A DNA stretch of 33,998 bases from Zygnema cylindricum (GCA_037447655.1 JBBHKE010003553.1:1-33998), one strand, 5' to 3'; counted from the stretch's first letter, positions 1 through 12,045 are shown. The notes: generated by a model not told the origin, from the letters alone. Numbers and translations are program-made.

Positions 1-22
1 TTTTTGGCTTTATTGGCTTTAC

Positions 23-116
23 CTTTGTGCCGGAAAGTAGCGCGGAATCCCAGGTATGTCTGGCCGATTCATCCTCAACTTCTTGAACCCGCTGTTTGCT
101 GGAAAAAATGACATAG
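23..116 (-). CDS. Candidate internal or first exon of an unknown minus-strand gene
   Basis: On the minus strand a stretch lies between good acceptors (tttttctcag ending at 117, or ttttttccag ending at 99) and a donor AAAG/GTAAAG at 23/22. Two frames are open. One starts at an ATG at 114 and reads about 30 codons, including KKLRMNRPDIPGIPRYFP; the other reads KQRVQEVEDESARHTW. I recognise neither product. Flanking exons would lie to the left, outside the window. It could be chance, since only splice-site quality and an open frame support it. Confidence 0.2.
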
Positions 117-126
117 CTGAGAAAAA

Positions 127-2908
127 CTATGGTTCCACGGACGTCACTATTTATACCTACTGCTACTGAAATTTTTAACGAAAGAAAGACAAACAAGAAC
201 TAAGCTTAAAGAGAACAGTCTTTGCCCTCAGTTTTTGTGTTCCAAATTTTCATTCCTAAGTAACAGCTAGGTTAATGTAAGAAGTTCGTTGCTTAAATAT
301 ATCTTGTGGATTCCTAGCATCAAGATTTCGACTTTTCAAAACATACTTGATGCATGCCACACGTCAATATGCAGTTCCATACAGTCTGGCCGACTACAAG
401 GTTTTTGAGACTTTAGAACGTCCACCAACTGACATCTTGAAAAAATGAACTGTAGTGCTGCAGCTCTTTGTACTTGTTGACCGCGTCTTGAAAACAAGCA
501 ACAAAAATGCTGCGCTGCTTCACTATTGGTCTCACTGACTAACAAATAAATTTATGAACCCTCCTAGTCACTGCTTTGCATGCATTTCCCAGCATCTCGG
601 CATATACTGGATATCTTCTTCTTACGCTTCTGCAATCCACTGCAATAGTCTTCTAATGCTGAAAAAACCGTCTGCTCTCCTGTTCTCCTAAAGCTTACCA
701 CAGTACAGTAGTTCCTTTAAAACTGTTGTGTCACCTTTCTTTACGTCGTATTGTTAACCATTTGATTGGTATGCAATTCGCTGCAAGTATCAACAGCAAG
801 GAAAGATGTCGACAAAAAAAGGACTGGCTGAAGCCCTGCAAGAAAAGTGAATGCCGCGATCATGCAGGGCGACGGCAAAATGTCAATATCGGCGGAGTAT
901 AGCAAAGAAAAAAATGCAACAGATAATTGGAATTGTATATTCCGATTCACCGAACCAGAGCCCGTCTTGGCAGTGCAATATTGCACTTTCCGAGGTTTCG
1001 AAAGTTTAAATAATCCACACAACGTTGTCTGAAGAAAGACGCAATCGAACGGACAGGACGCCACATTTGAAGAGGCAAATCTTAACCGCCCGATCGTAAC
1101 ACTTTAGTGTCTGGGTTATTGGCGAACTTTTCTCATGAACGGACTGCGGAGAATTCCGTACGATGACAAGACCAGGAAAATGGCCGGGATTCCGCAAATA
1201 GTGAACGTGGACGAACGCCGTCGACGAGACCCTGTTTGCGTCGCCGATCGCGACGTACGGAACGCAGTGTTGTTATGACTCGGTTGAACTAGAAAAAAAC
1301 GTTTGGACGATTAGAAACCGTTTGAGAGTTCATGTTTCGGGAAGCTTTACGATATAGTTTAAACGGGGAAAAGCAAAAGTACGAGCACGTATTCTATCCC
1401 AGTGATTTAATCAACTTTCAACCATTGTTTTCAATTCCTATTCTGAATGGCATCGAATATTGAAATATTGTATAGTCAACTTACAATTGAAGTGAAAATC
1501 CATTGCAATTCTGAATTTGGAATGTCATTGATTGGTAAGATTTAAAATGTCGTGAAAGTCAACCATTAAATTTCAAAGAAAAACCAGTCAATGGTGAAAA
1601 TTATTGTTTGAATTTGTGTCGAGTACAAGTTCTGAAGACTTTCTTTTGTCAAATATTTCTTGAGCTATGATGATTCACACTCTAACCTTAACCTTGTTGA
1701 GGAAATAAAATCACCATCAAGTCATAATGATCTACATTTCATTGTGCGGTACTTTAAATTTTGAACAAGGTTTTGAAGGTAAACAAAGTTTAAACGATTA
1801 AAAGATGACGTTAAATTGTTTGTCTGGACACTCCCTTAACGGTATCAGCTTTAGGAGGGAGTGTGAAATCAAACACCGACCATTATCGAATGATGTACAT
1901 CGATTTTCTGCTACTTGTTCCTTCGCTTCGCTACGCGACATTTTACTTCGTATGAAGTGAGATATTCAATACACAACCGCTGCAAACAAAAACATAACAT
2001 ATGAATCTTCACCATTTGTCAAAGTGCTTGATGTCCATTACAAATTGATGTCAAAATAATAAAAAAAAAACACATGCCTCTTTTTTCTTCTATGCTATTA
2101 TAAGTACCATATCATTAGTTACACAAATGCAGGAGATATTTAACGATTGTAGTGGTACTGAAAATCACATATATGTAATTATTTAGTACATCTGAATTAT
2201 CTTTTGATTTTTGGTAACAGCTGCGATGCTGATACTTATCGACGCAAAACCGACCTTTGAACTTCCATGTTCACTTTATTTTCCTTTTTACTTTTCCATT
2301 TTTCTTCTATGGTTTATTTTTGAATTTCATTTTTTCATTTATAGTTTCCATTTTGGTATTGGAAAACATAAAGAGAATGGGAAACAGAAGGATTACATTT
2401 CCATTTTGTGAATTACCAAAAAAACAAAAAGAAAAGGAAATTTGAACAACCAAAAGAGAATTAAAACGGAAAAAATCTATATAAAAAGAAAAAGACAATT
2501 TTGCATAAACTTTCATAGACTTTCTTAATAAATAAACAAATGGTAATAAATGAATGGCAACACTCTTCTTGTGATAGTGATATTATGTTTAGTTCAAATG
2601 ACAAAAAAAAACATCGTAGACTTTTTCGAAACCAAACAGCAATTTCAGAAAAATCTGACAAGAAAAATTAAAATCGTTTTCTTGAATTGGATAAATAATG
2701 CGAACCTTGAATAATTATTTGCCAAAAAGAAGCCCAACCTTACAAAAAAATTGATTTATACAAATAAACAAAAAAGAGCAAAATGGAGTCCTGTCGTTTT
2801 ATCATTATGTACATTAATCAACGGCAAACATTTACCTATTTTTCTATAAAAACAAATTTTAAAGAAGGAAACAACAGAAAAAAAAAATGAAAAAGGAACA
2901 AGAGCAAT
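127..2908. other. Intergenic DNA and 3' flank of the zinc-finger gene, no gene recognised
   Basis: No open frame here resembles a protein. Positions 1020-1330 are relatively CpG-rich. From about 1370 the sequence is AT-rich, and from about 2400 it is strongly A-rich on the plus strand (T-rich in the sense of the neighbouring minus-strand gene), which fits its 3' UTR or downstream DNA. A short hairpin with arms ACACTCCCT / AGGGAGTGT lies near 1828-1864. Confidence 0.5.
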
Positions 2909-5271
2909 TCATCCTGTAAAGAAACGCTTCCAAGATTGCCACGGCAAAAATCCACCTGAAAAAAAAAAAACCAAAAAAAACAAAAGAAAATTATTGTTCA
3001 AAGGCAATTGATCTTTACCATGGTCAACATTTTTCTGAGCGGGACATTAAAAAAAAAAAATGAACTTGCAATAACCATCGGAAATGAAAGAAAACGGAAA
3101 CAAGAATTTAATATCGCCATGTGTTTACATTTGAAATTGGAATCAATACCGAAACACGGAATTGAAAATGATTCTTGATTAAACTTCAGTTAAACAAGAA
3201 ATAGAATCTGAAATTGAAATTGAATAGATGAGATTGAAATTGAAAACAAAACTAATCGTTTAAAAAAAAAACTCTCAAATAAAAATAAACAAAAGTGGAT
3301 CAATTAAAGTACAATGGAGTAAACCGCTCACACATTCCTAACATTTTTTGTAGCCTTTTTCTTTTTGTAACCCTCTTGTAACCTCGAAAAAAGTAAAGAA
3401 AAAAACTTTGGTGAATATGGTAATGAACTCCAAACTAAGTATGTGGCTTTTTATTTGTAGATCAACTTTACACTAATTATACCCCAAAACCATCGCAATA
3501 AACCCACAATCAAAATCCCATTTCAACTTCGTACCGGAACTCCTAACTAAATCTAAAAAAAAACCAAAATCCTCCCGGTAGAAAACTCCATTTCAATCCA
3601 AAACTAAACACTGTAATTACCTCTTACATAAACTCATAAATGCCCCAAACCCCCAACATGTTCAATTGAAGTTCGGTTATGTAAACCATCCGTACATTTC
3701 AAAAAAACAATTAAAAACAAAGTGAAAATCTTAATTTAATTCATAGTTCAAACGTGCAAAAAACAATTGGAAACGCTATTTGTGGTATCCCCGTACTATA
3801 CACGTATAATACCCGAAAAGGCCTGACAAAACGAGTATAGTACTTGGTTATCACATATAGTGTTCCCAATTAGAGTTTTTTGTGTTTTGTGTTTTTGCTT
3901 TGAGTTTTGTCTTGTATAATGATTTTTAGAGTTTGTTTTTTTGTTTGATGTTTTTCTATGGTTTTTTCCGCAAATTTGGATTATAACTCATCATTCGTTC
4001 GTTAAATTTCATGTGGTTTCTAACACCATTAATGCCCCAAACCCTCCTTTATGCTCACCACATCCACGGCATTTCCGGTAGTACCTCCCCACCAGCTCGA
4101 GCCCCGACCCCTCACAGATGGGGCAAGCCCTCTGAGCCATCTGACACGTGGCACCACCAGAGCCCTCCTTCACACGTGTGAGCGTCACATGAGTGACTGA
4201 GCTTCATCAGAGGCGAAAAAAATCCCATTCTCTCCCTTCTTTCCTCCCTCGTTTGCAAAGCAGCATAAAAATTAAAAGATGGAAGGTATGAACAGAAAAA
4301 CTCTTCCTTTCCTCTCCCTCTCTCTCTCTCCCTTCCTTTTTTTTTTATTTACAACACATGAAAAAAATCGAAAACGGAAAGCAGTAAAAAGAGTCTCTGT
4401 AACTACACCTTCATCCTACCTCTCCTGTCCCTCTGCCCTCCCTCTCCCCCTCCCCGCATATCCCAACCGGACTGAAAACCAACGGAACAGATCATAGCAA
4501 CTGACCAGACAAAAATTCCACTCTCTCCCTCCCTCCCCCCCCCCCCCTTCCCCTCCCTAACTGCGGAAGGCACTCACAATTCGTTTGCTGAACTCCACTC
4601 CTGCCACCACAAATGGCGTCACGCCAGCTGGCATGCAGAGACAGGATGTAAGCACGGAGAGGAGGGAGAGGGAGAGGGAGAGGGAAAGGGAGAGAGTGAG
4701 CGCACTCAACCTTACAAAGATCTCTCCTAAATCCTAATCATCCTTAGAAATCCACAAATGATTGAACTTAAAACAACATATAGTATTGAATGTACCCATT
4801 CCAGACCAGAAAACTACATGCAGCTAGAAACAAAATGAACAGGTGACATTGAGTTACAAAACCAGCCAAGCACACAAACCACGTGTCAACCGACCTAAAC
4901 AAACTTAACTGACAAACGACCATCCCATCCCATGCGAACACGACAAACTCCTGGATCCTCCCATCTGCCAGCTCACCAATGCTCCCAGCGACCACTTGCC
5001 ACGTCACTTCAGACTTCCCGGCGAACTGAATCGCGGGAGCCGCCGCTTCGACTATCTCTGCGGACGCCTTCGGCCAATTCGGAGGACAGTACCGTCTGCG
5101 AACCCTAATTTGCGGACCATGGAAACTGTACGGAAAACAAGCCACACGCGTGCCATGCAGAGAAGATGCGAGAGGCTGCGCCGTACGTGCGTCAAAAACT
5201 GGTGTCGCAAAAGCGAGAGGAGGTCCACAACCAACCGCCATGGCTAGGTTTGAAGCTCCGGTGAACGTCAT
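2909..5271 (-). CDS. Small plastid-type membrane protein with DnaJ-like CxxC zinc finger (four exons)
   Basis: Assembled by reading exons 4977-5271, 4578-4627, 4059-4140 and 2909-2955. Every junction is GT-AG and phases match, giving 474 nt (157 aa plus stop TGA). Residues 1-60 are Ala/Ser/Arg-rich with few acids, like a chloroplast transit peptide. About 65-80 read CPPNWPKASAEIVEAA. A hydrophobic segment (about 90-110, ...AGVTPFVVAGVEFSKR) looks like one membrane span. C121/C124 and C139/C142 form a CxxC-14-CxxC zinc site, followed by the C-terminus GGFLPWQSWKRFFTG. From memory, this matches small plant proteins annotated as DnaJ/Hsp40 cysteine-rich domain superfamily, with no J domain. Start: the first ATG of the frame; an alternative at codon 11 leaves the transit peptide intact. 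Exons 2 and 4 are only 50 and 47 nt long, so ORF finders miss them. A plastid chaperone or assembly role is inference. Confidence 0.85.
4301..4350. repeat. CT-rich low-complexity tract in intron 2 of the zinc-finger gene
   Basis: The plus strand carries ctctccctctctctctctccc followed by a T run. It is GA-rich in the sense of the minus-strand gene. Confidence 0.85.
4521..4559. repeat. C-rich tract with a 13-C run, G-quadruplex potential on the sense strand
   Basis: The plus strand reads CTCTCCCTCCCT, then 13 C (4535-4547), then TTCCCC. On the minus (sense) strand this is GGGAGG-type with at least four G runs, directly downstream of exon 2. Confidence 0.85.
4655..4698. repeat. (GAGGGA)n purine tract, a pyrimidine tract on the sense strand
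   Basis: GAGGGA-type units (ggagagggagagggagaggg) lie on the plus strand. In the minus-strand pre-mRNA this is a UCCCUC tract about 30 nt before the exon 2 acceptor at 4628, so it probably serves as an extended polypyrimidine tract. Confidence 0.8.
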
Positions 5272-5336
5272 TGCTTCTTCACACGTGTTTAGGTTTCCAC
5301 AGGGGAAAATAGGTCAACGAAGGAATTTAAGTGGTA

Positions 5337-5535
5337 CACCGCGAATCGTTATTAGCGTTATGAACTCTATATCGGCACCCCAAAATTTTGACATTAATAC
5401 CTTAAATATAATAAACTACACTATTTAAGGTCGTGGACTATAATCTGCCACGTCTCCCGGCACTAAATTAGAATGAATGACGCTAATTTTTTCTTTACAC
5501 TAATAATTTCTCAACGCTAATAACGATTCGCGGTG
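5337..5535. mobile_element. 199-bp TA-flanked MITE (Tc1/mariner or Stowaway-like)
   Basis: The ends are perfect inverted repeats starting CACCGCGAATCGTTATTAG and matching for about 23 nt, flanked by TA at 5335-5336 and 5536-5537. TA duplication is the hallmark of Tc1/mariner-type insertion. It has no coding capacity. The middle has a second inverted repeat (ACCTTAAATA / TATTTAAGGT) with TATA-like motifs. It lies 65 bp upstream of the zinc-finger gene start codon. The same termini flank the about 530-bp elements further right. Confidence 0.88.
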
Positions 5536-5537
5536 TA

Positions 5538-6772
5538 ACATACGCACGTGTAGTTAGATCTGTAGGCTTTGTGAAGTCACACTATACACCGTGTATCGCT
5601 ATGGACACCGTGTTAGGGTAGCGTCCATGTAGTGTTTTCAGGAAAATTGCCACGTGTCGACATAAAAATCATCGAAAAAATGTTGTGGTGTCCTTAACTC
5701 CGTATTCTCCAGGTTAGGCCGTTTCATATACGATACGATATTTTTAATATCGCGGTTGCAACAGATATCGCGCACGATATTGAATCGGCTGTACATTTTA
5801 GAAGGATTCAGAAAGATACACTTTTGCTATCGTATCACGATGTCTTTCCAAAATTGAGTACGAAATACAACACTTTACGAAAAGAGTTAAAAGTTTTAAA
5901 ACGCAAAAATTACAGAACCGAACTCGGATATATGACGACTTTATCAAGAAAACACGATAGGAAACCATCCCTAAGCATGCGAACAACAAAAATCAACGGC
6001 AAAAACGAAACTGCAAAAACTGAACGCGGGGTGAAAGAAGATTGAATGGAAAAGCAGCTGCGAAAGAAATCAACACAGCTCAGATCCAAGAGTGTGTCGC
6101 AAACATTGGAAAGCCCCCTTCACAGTAGTAAAGGGTCATGCAACGTTTGGAAATCCTTCATTTTTCCATTCTTACTAAATCGATAAGAGACAAAAGAAAA
6201 CAAAATGCCCTTAGTACTGCAGTAGTGGATCAAAGTCATGTTCCACAGCCGTGCAGTTGAAACAGCCGCTTCAATGGAAGGTTACAATCACAAAGGCTGT
6301 ACCACATTGCAAAATAATGACATAGCCACTGCCGCATCTCCCAAACATTTGATGGAGTCTATAGAAATAGAATATCAGGAAGTCGAAAACATTCAAACGC
6401 TGTTCTTAGGTATTGATTTTATTCTTCAATTCTTCCGCTGGTTGCAATCCGTAAGTAAAAGAGATGCTGTAACTAATGGAAAACTAAAGATATTTCTGCC
6501 ACAGCTTCCAATATCAATGAAAGCAAAAGGTTTAAGAGAGGAAGAGAGAAGGAGAGAAGGGGGACTACGACGGGCTAACTGGATACATTCTTTCGAACTC
6601 AACAGAATCCAAAACAGTACTCCCTAAATGGAAAGCAAATGGGATTGTGCTTAGTATGAGCTTCATGCAAATGATTACGAGGATAAAGCAGTGGTGACAT
6701 TCAAAATGAATTGAACAAGAGTCAAACATAAAGCATGGATATTTGAAAAGGTCCATACAGTCACGGTCACAG
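5538..6772. other. Intergenic DNA, no gene recognised
   Basis: A few TATCG/CGATA-rich stretches (about 5725-5800) look like a decayed hAT-type terminus. A 129-codon plus-strand frame at 6238-6627 resembles nothing I know and has no splice or neighbour support. I see nothing else. Confidence 0.5.
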
Positions 6773-6774
6773 TA

Positions 6775-6975
6775 CACCGTGAAGTGTTAATGTTTTTAGT
6801 CGCTTCGAACATATTTTCTCGGTGCACACTTGTCGGATTGAAAATGGTTCTGATTGAAAGACAAGGTTCTCACCTTCCGATTGGTGGTCCCCAATCATAA
6901 ATAGGACGTGTGTGTATGGAGAAAAGATGTTTTAAGTGGCTAAAAAAACATTAACACTATAAGCGATTCACGGTG
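6775..6975. mobile_element. 201-bp TA-flanked MITE, diverged relative of the 5.3-kb copy
   Basis: The left end is CACCGTGAA then GTGTTAATGTTTTTAG; the right end, reverse-complemented, is CACCGTGAATCGCTTATAG then TGTTAATG. The left arm lacks about 9 nt (TCGCTTATA) present in the right. TA flanks both ends (6773-6774 and 6976-6977). It lies about 450 bp past the FQR1 stop codon. Confidence 0.8.
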
Positions 6976-7178
6976 TAGCTTCAATGATAACCATTGACAT
7001 TAGTCCCGTATCCACAACACATTCATTTGATAAAAATAACTGGATAAAACAAGACAGAAAAGCTCTGCCAGCAGCCTGTATACAAATAACACTACGAAAC
7101 CTGCCTACCGTCCTAAAGGAAAGAAAAAAAAAAAAAGGGAAACCGAAGGACACACGAGAGGATTCTCGACTGAGGCTT

Positions 7179-7184
7179 TTTATT
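7179..7184 (-). promoter_or_regulatory. Possible AATAAA polyadenylation signal of FQR1
   Basis: Tttatt on the plus strand is AATAAA on the minus strand, 245 nt beyond the FQR1 stop. Plant poly(A) signals are loose, so this is only suggestive. Confidence 0.3.
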
Positions 7185-7428
7185 TGTTTGACATTATCCC
7201 ACTTGCGTCAGGTCCTAGAGAAACAGCTTTAAGACTTACCTAGTCTGTGATTTACTTGTCCTGCCTCAGAAATAAATTACCAGAAATCCGAATTCTGTTC
7301 TTGTGTGTACATGCAAGGGAGCTGCTATTTTGACAACAAATGGAGGCACTTTTACGAATACTGGCACACTATTATATGGCTTGCGGATGATATGGCAAAC
7401 ACTCCCTCTCCCTTTGCCTTTTCATCGA

Positions 7429-9323
7429 TCACTCAGACCCCTTCTTCAGTTTCACTGCAATTTTTGACGTATATTGGCCCTGATAAAAAGCCTGTTCCAG
7501 CTCTATTTTTGTTGGCTGTCGAGTACCATCACCCGCTAGAGTTCCGGCACCGTATGGAGAACCACCCTTGACCTCATCCAGGACAAACATATTAGCCCCA
7601 TATGTGTAGCCAATGGGTACAAATATCATTCCATGGTGAGTGAGTTGAGTGATAGCCGTGAAACTGCAATACCAACCAATCGTGTGAGTACATAGTGGAG
7701 CAAAACATCGTGCCCTTGTAATGACACAATTTACCTCAAAAAAATCATCAAACTATCACATGTGCAATGCTTACTTTTAAGTACTTAAGACGAGTAGATG
7801 GCATAACCTAAGTATGTTACTGTAAGTATTGTTTTACTTCAGATACACACACATTAATAAGGAGATAAAGAATAAAAAATTGACTTATAAGATGCAATAA
7901 GGAACATTGACACTACAAGCTTCTATAATTTCAGTTGAGGAGAGGGCATATAATGGCTGGTGCAACTTTTTATCAGTGGATGAACAGTTAAACAGAAACC
8001 ATTCGCCTATTGTGCAAAAAATTGGAGTTGAGAAGAGAAACTTTACAGTTACTTAAAGAATTCGATCTCATGGAATGAAATAGATAAAGTATTTTGAACT
8101 TGTTAACAGTTAGCAGGGCAAGAGGACATGTAGTGTTAGAACAGACCCTGGCTTGCAACAGGAAAATGATAACAAAAAACATTCAGAATGATTAAAAGAC
8201 CTATAAAAACCGGGTTCATCCGGTAGACACAAAAATGATACAATTCTTAGGAACAGTTCAAGAAAAGATAACAAATGAGCGCCCTGCAACTCACGCTGTA
8301 GTCTCCTGCCCTCCACCTTGTGATCCTGTGCTGAAGAAGAATCCAGCAGGTTTGCCAGCTAGGGCTTGAGTTCTCCATAGGCCACCTGTTGCGTCAAAAA
8401 AGGCTTTCATTTGAGCCGACATCATACCATATCGTGTGGGAAATCCAAAAAGAATGCAGTCTGCTTCAGCCAGCTGGCTGGCCTCAATGATGGGCACATC
8501 CGCTTTGGGAGGCGCATGCATCTTCACAAGAACCTCAGGGGGAAGCGTCTCAGGAACCTGTGAATGACAGGGGAAAGGAACCAACTCGTCAAAAAAAACA
8601 AAAGCGAAGCAAAAGACAACATATAAAATGCCACACATCAACGAAGGCCATACTTCGTTGAACGCATAGTAATAATCTTTGACTCCCAGACTTCAAACCG
8701 AACGTTGAGTTTCAGAAAATACAATGAAATAAAAAGGGAAACCATGTTAAATGTAATTTAAACCTGACACAGGTGAGTTCAAAAAAAAAAGCAGCTCAAA
8801 CAAGAGTGCCTGCAAGTGGAAATCAAAATAACCGCCAGAACCATCCTCTATTACCATTAACTTCAATATTCAACTGACGCAAGCCTCACCTGAAACATAA
8901 AAGCTTCTACACCCTCGACCGATTCAGCACCCTTCTTTATCTCATTCGCCAAGGTTGCAACATGTCCGTACATAGAGTAAGTACCTAGGAAAAAGCAGGC
9001 ATTAACCAGAAAAAAACATCCAGGATCAACAAAAGAAGCATTAACATATTAAAACTTCATTAAGTTCGAAATGCTCTTAAAAGCTGCAAGATTTTCAGAC
9101 CAGAAATAAGCTTCCTTTAACGGTCATAAAGGCACAAACGTAGCGCAGCAGTAATTTCCGATTGATCCTAAATTGCCTGCAAATATATTTCAAACCAACA
9201 GATGAAGGATTCCAGTAACTCAGAAAACAAAAAAATTGATGTCTTTCTGCCCGTACATTACACTATTCAGACATTACAGAGGCTGCACAGCTCTACTTAC
9301 ACGATATACACCTTGGTCGCCAT
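7429..9323 (-). CDS. FQR1: WrbA/FQR1-type NAD(P)H:quinone oxidoreductase (four exons)
   Basis: A flavodoxin-fold FMN enzyme that reduces quinones by two electrons using NAD(P)H, protecting against semiquinone radicals; plant members are cytosolic or plasma-membrane associated. Exons: 9301-9323 (MATKVYIV), 8890-8984, 8295-8557 and 7429-7663; introns are GT-AG. Expected length is 204 aa, usual for the family. FMN-contact motifs are all present: YSMYGHV (residues 10-16), PTRYGMM (79-85), ATGGLW (95-100), [12 protein letters not shown] (115-126), then [14 protein letters not shown] and GGSPYGAGT near the C-terminus. Oddity: exon 2 is 95 nt where the frame needs 94. An extra A/T at 8979-8980, just after the acceptor, breaks the join between ...YIV and YYSMYG. 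Everything else is intact and conserved, so a sequencing indel is likelier than a pseudogene. Upstream and downstream neighbours share its strand but not its pathway. Confidence 0.92.
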
Positions 9324-12045
9324 GAGGAATCAGCGGAAAAAACTCCAAGTGCCCTGGAGAAAACTCCACCAAAGCAGGACTACACTACAGTACTGGAATC
9401 GCAGTAGCAGGTGAAGACCAGAGCATTCTTGTCAGTGGAGACACTTGCCCAGCAGCTTCACTACATCTAATTATTAAATGTTTAGAATCAGTACTATGCT
9501 GGCTCATTCTGGAAATTGAAATGTATTGAACAGCATCGATTTTTGAAAGCTTCGATGATCATGCTAAATTGCCAATGGTCCATGTTGCTGACGTATTCCA
9601 TGTGCAGAGCTTCCCGTTCCGTGGGACATGCGGGTAGCTCGGAATTTGAAATGCCTACACTCAAAATTACTGGGTGAACACCCCGAAGCTTCAAGTTAAC
9701 AGGTGGTACAGCTTGTCGGCGTCACAGAAGGCTCGTTAGAGAAGCGTGGCGCATCGCATCTGAAGACGATTTTTCGGCAACCTCGGGACATATTGGCTAA
9801 TACTCAACGTCGCGATATGATACTTCATAGCTTCCCGATGCTATTTTCCGATATCGACGCAAAAATGTGTGTCGCGATGTTATAAACTCGGTAAGCCTTC
9901 ATTCAAGCTCGCGGCGTCTTAGGAAAGAGCCCTCTGTTGGACCTTAAGGATCAGTTTGCCCCTCTTTCAAACGGGATCTCGTTTTTCTAATCCATGAGGC
10001 GGTGCACTTTTTGTGATCACATAACTTTAAGTTTTTCAATTGTGACATTACGGTAGAAATGTGGGAAGGTATTAGACCAAAAGTACATTTTTGGTCAAGC
10101 TTATTCCCAATCATTTTAAGTCCTTATCTGTGCCAAAAACGGAATTCTACTGAATACAATACGGCTACCGAAAAAGGGAGATACTATGTCAAAATAATTT
10201 GACCATGAATATTAAATTACAAATGGTAATATTGATGATGATAACATAATTTAATCTCCTCTAAAACCCAAAGTGATGTCCCGTCACAAGGTCCATTGAG
10301 TTCGACTTAAACAAATATATTATTAATACTAACTTATAATTATGTCGAGTTTAAGTGAACTACGGAACAGCCTGGCACCATACTACACGGAAAAATTACA
10401 CGCATCCGTGACAGTGTGTCGCACAACATGGCTGTTACCGAATCAGTATGCTGATGTCGGTAACACCTGAAGTCGCACATCCCAGCAGAGTTTACTCAAC
10501 TTTCCCCAAGTCTTTCGTTACAACATTTTCTTTCAAATGATGTTTTTTCAACCATTATTTTGCTGGTCACTTTGCCCCTAGACACATGTATGCCACTTGT
10601 ATGCCACTCTCTACTAATAAAGGTTGTGGTTATATGACTCATTAAATTGCTCGGCAAAAAGATATGACATGTTTCCTGATCTTATCACTGTCAGTTTTAT
10701 CATTTTTATACCAGGAGCGGTCTGCTGACAAAAGCAGACAATACTCCATAGTTTAAGCTCTAAGATGATGACAAAAACAGAAAATCACAAAACACTTGAA
10801 GCCATTAATGAAAAGAGAAATCCATGAAGCATAAAGCTAATTAAAACAGTAAATCAAAAAGCATCATTCCAGCCATAACAGGCATCATCCTCGCTCATCA
10901 AACTCACAAAAACTTCGCTTACATTTGACCAGTTTGGAACAACCGAGTTATATCCATATCAGCAGCAACACACCTTCATGGACCACACACACACCATAAA
11001 ACAAAATTGAACCAAACCATAAATAGTCTTGACATAACTTCACAGAATAGTCACAAGTCACGGCCCAAAAAGCACAATCGAGAGGACTGTCCACATCATT
11101 ATTCGCTCCGCACAGAAGTTCACAAGCAACAAAAATTTCTCGGAGATAAACCATAGAAAATGAACGCCAATTTATTCCTTGGGAAAAAAAACTTAAAATA
11201 AAAGAACACAGGCGTTCCACAAACTCACTCTGGAGTATGAGCAGTTTGAACCCTGATATAACTATCCAACTTAAAAAGTGTTTACGGCTTTGCTAAATGC
11301 ATTTGACTGATAGTACCCAAAACCCTTTAGATAATAATTCCTTTACCCTATTCAATTCAAAATTGTTTGCCTATCAGTCTATTTCTGCAAAAGTTACTTG
11401 CACACAATCTCCTTCTTAGCAACTTCAAAGAAACCTGAAGAAGGGCAGAATCCATTAACCACAAAGGATAAGACAAATGTGATAATAACGGACAGAGACA
11501 CCCACGAACATGTCGAGACGTGGGAATGGCCAACACTCGATAATACTCACTACGTGATTAGTACAAGGGGAGGAATTCTAACAAATATTTAACGAGATTA
11601 CTTACATGAATACACGAAACTACACAAATGAAGATCCGATACCCAATATGTAATATAGTTCACCAAGTGTTTTAACCCTACTTTCTCGTACCCCATAAAC
11701 ACTTGAACTTCGGTCGAAACTTCTCGTGTTTGTCTCTTCCCTCAAAAACAACAATAGGGACCTTTTTCCACCAAGGAAAAAAACTACCCATATTTGAGGG
11801 TCAATCTTCTAATCTAATCCACATATTGCTTTCGCATTTCATGTGGACCCAACTTCCCAAAAGTTGACATCACTCTCTTGTATGTCGAGGAAGCAAATGA
11901 AGGGAGATATATGTCAACCCCATAGTCGCTTATGCTGATTTCCCTTTCTGTTTCTTTCTTCTTTTGTGATCTCATGAAAGCAACAAAAACCAACGATTCT
12001 CCACGTTGATCACAATCTCAATCTCCTTCCCACTCTTTAATCTCC
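9324..12045. other. Intergenic DNA between FQR1 and MED26, no gene recognised
   Basis: This should include the FQR1 promoter (just right of 9323) and sequence beyond the MED26 3' end. Features seen: a TATCG/CGATA-rich stretch near 9765-9890, a near-inverted repeat around GTTCGACTTAAAC at 10296-10363, and a hairpin at 10432-10464. Minus-strand frames at 9494-9694 and 10948-11220 show no recognisable family. Confidence 0.45.
10432..10464. repeat. Short hairpin (arms TGTTACCGA / TCGGTAACA)
   Basis: Nine-base complementary arms are separated by about 15 nt. Weaker complementarity extends outward (gtcgcac on both sides). It may be a remnant of a foldback element; function unknown. Confidence 0.5.

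Noticed and set aside
4142-4153. ACACGTGGC as an ABRE/G-box promoter element
   Set aside because: It lies at the intron 2/exon 3 boundary of the zinc-finger gene, not in a promoter.
4768-4976. C-terminal 69 codons of the frame starting at 5271
   Set aside because: A good donor (GTGAGC at 4976) ends the exon and its phase fits exon 2; the rest is intron read-through.
6238-6627. 129-codon plus-strand frame as a gene
   Set aside because: No recognisable domain, no splice or promoter support; within chance for this length of AT-rich DNA.
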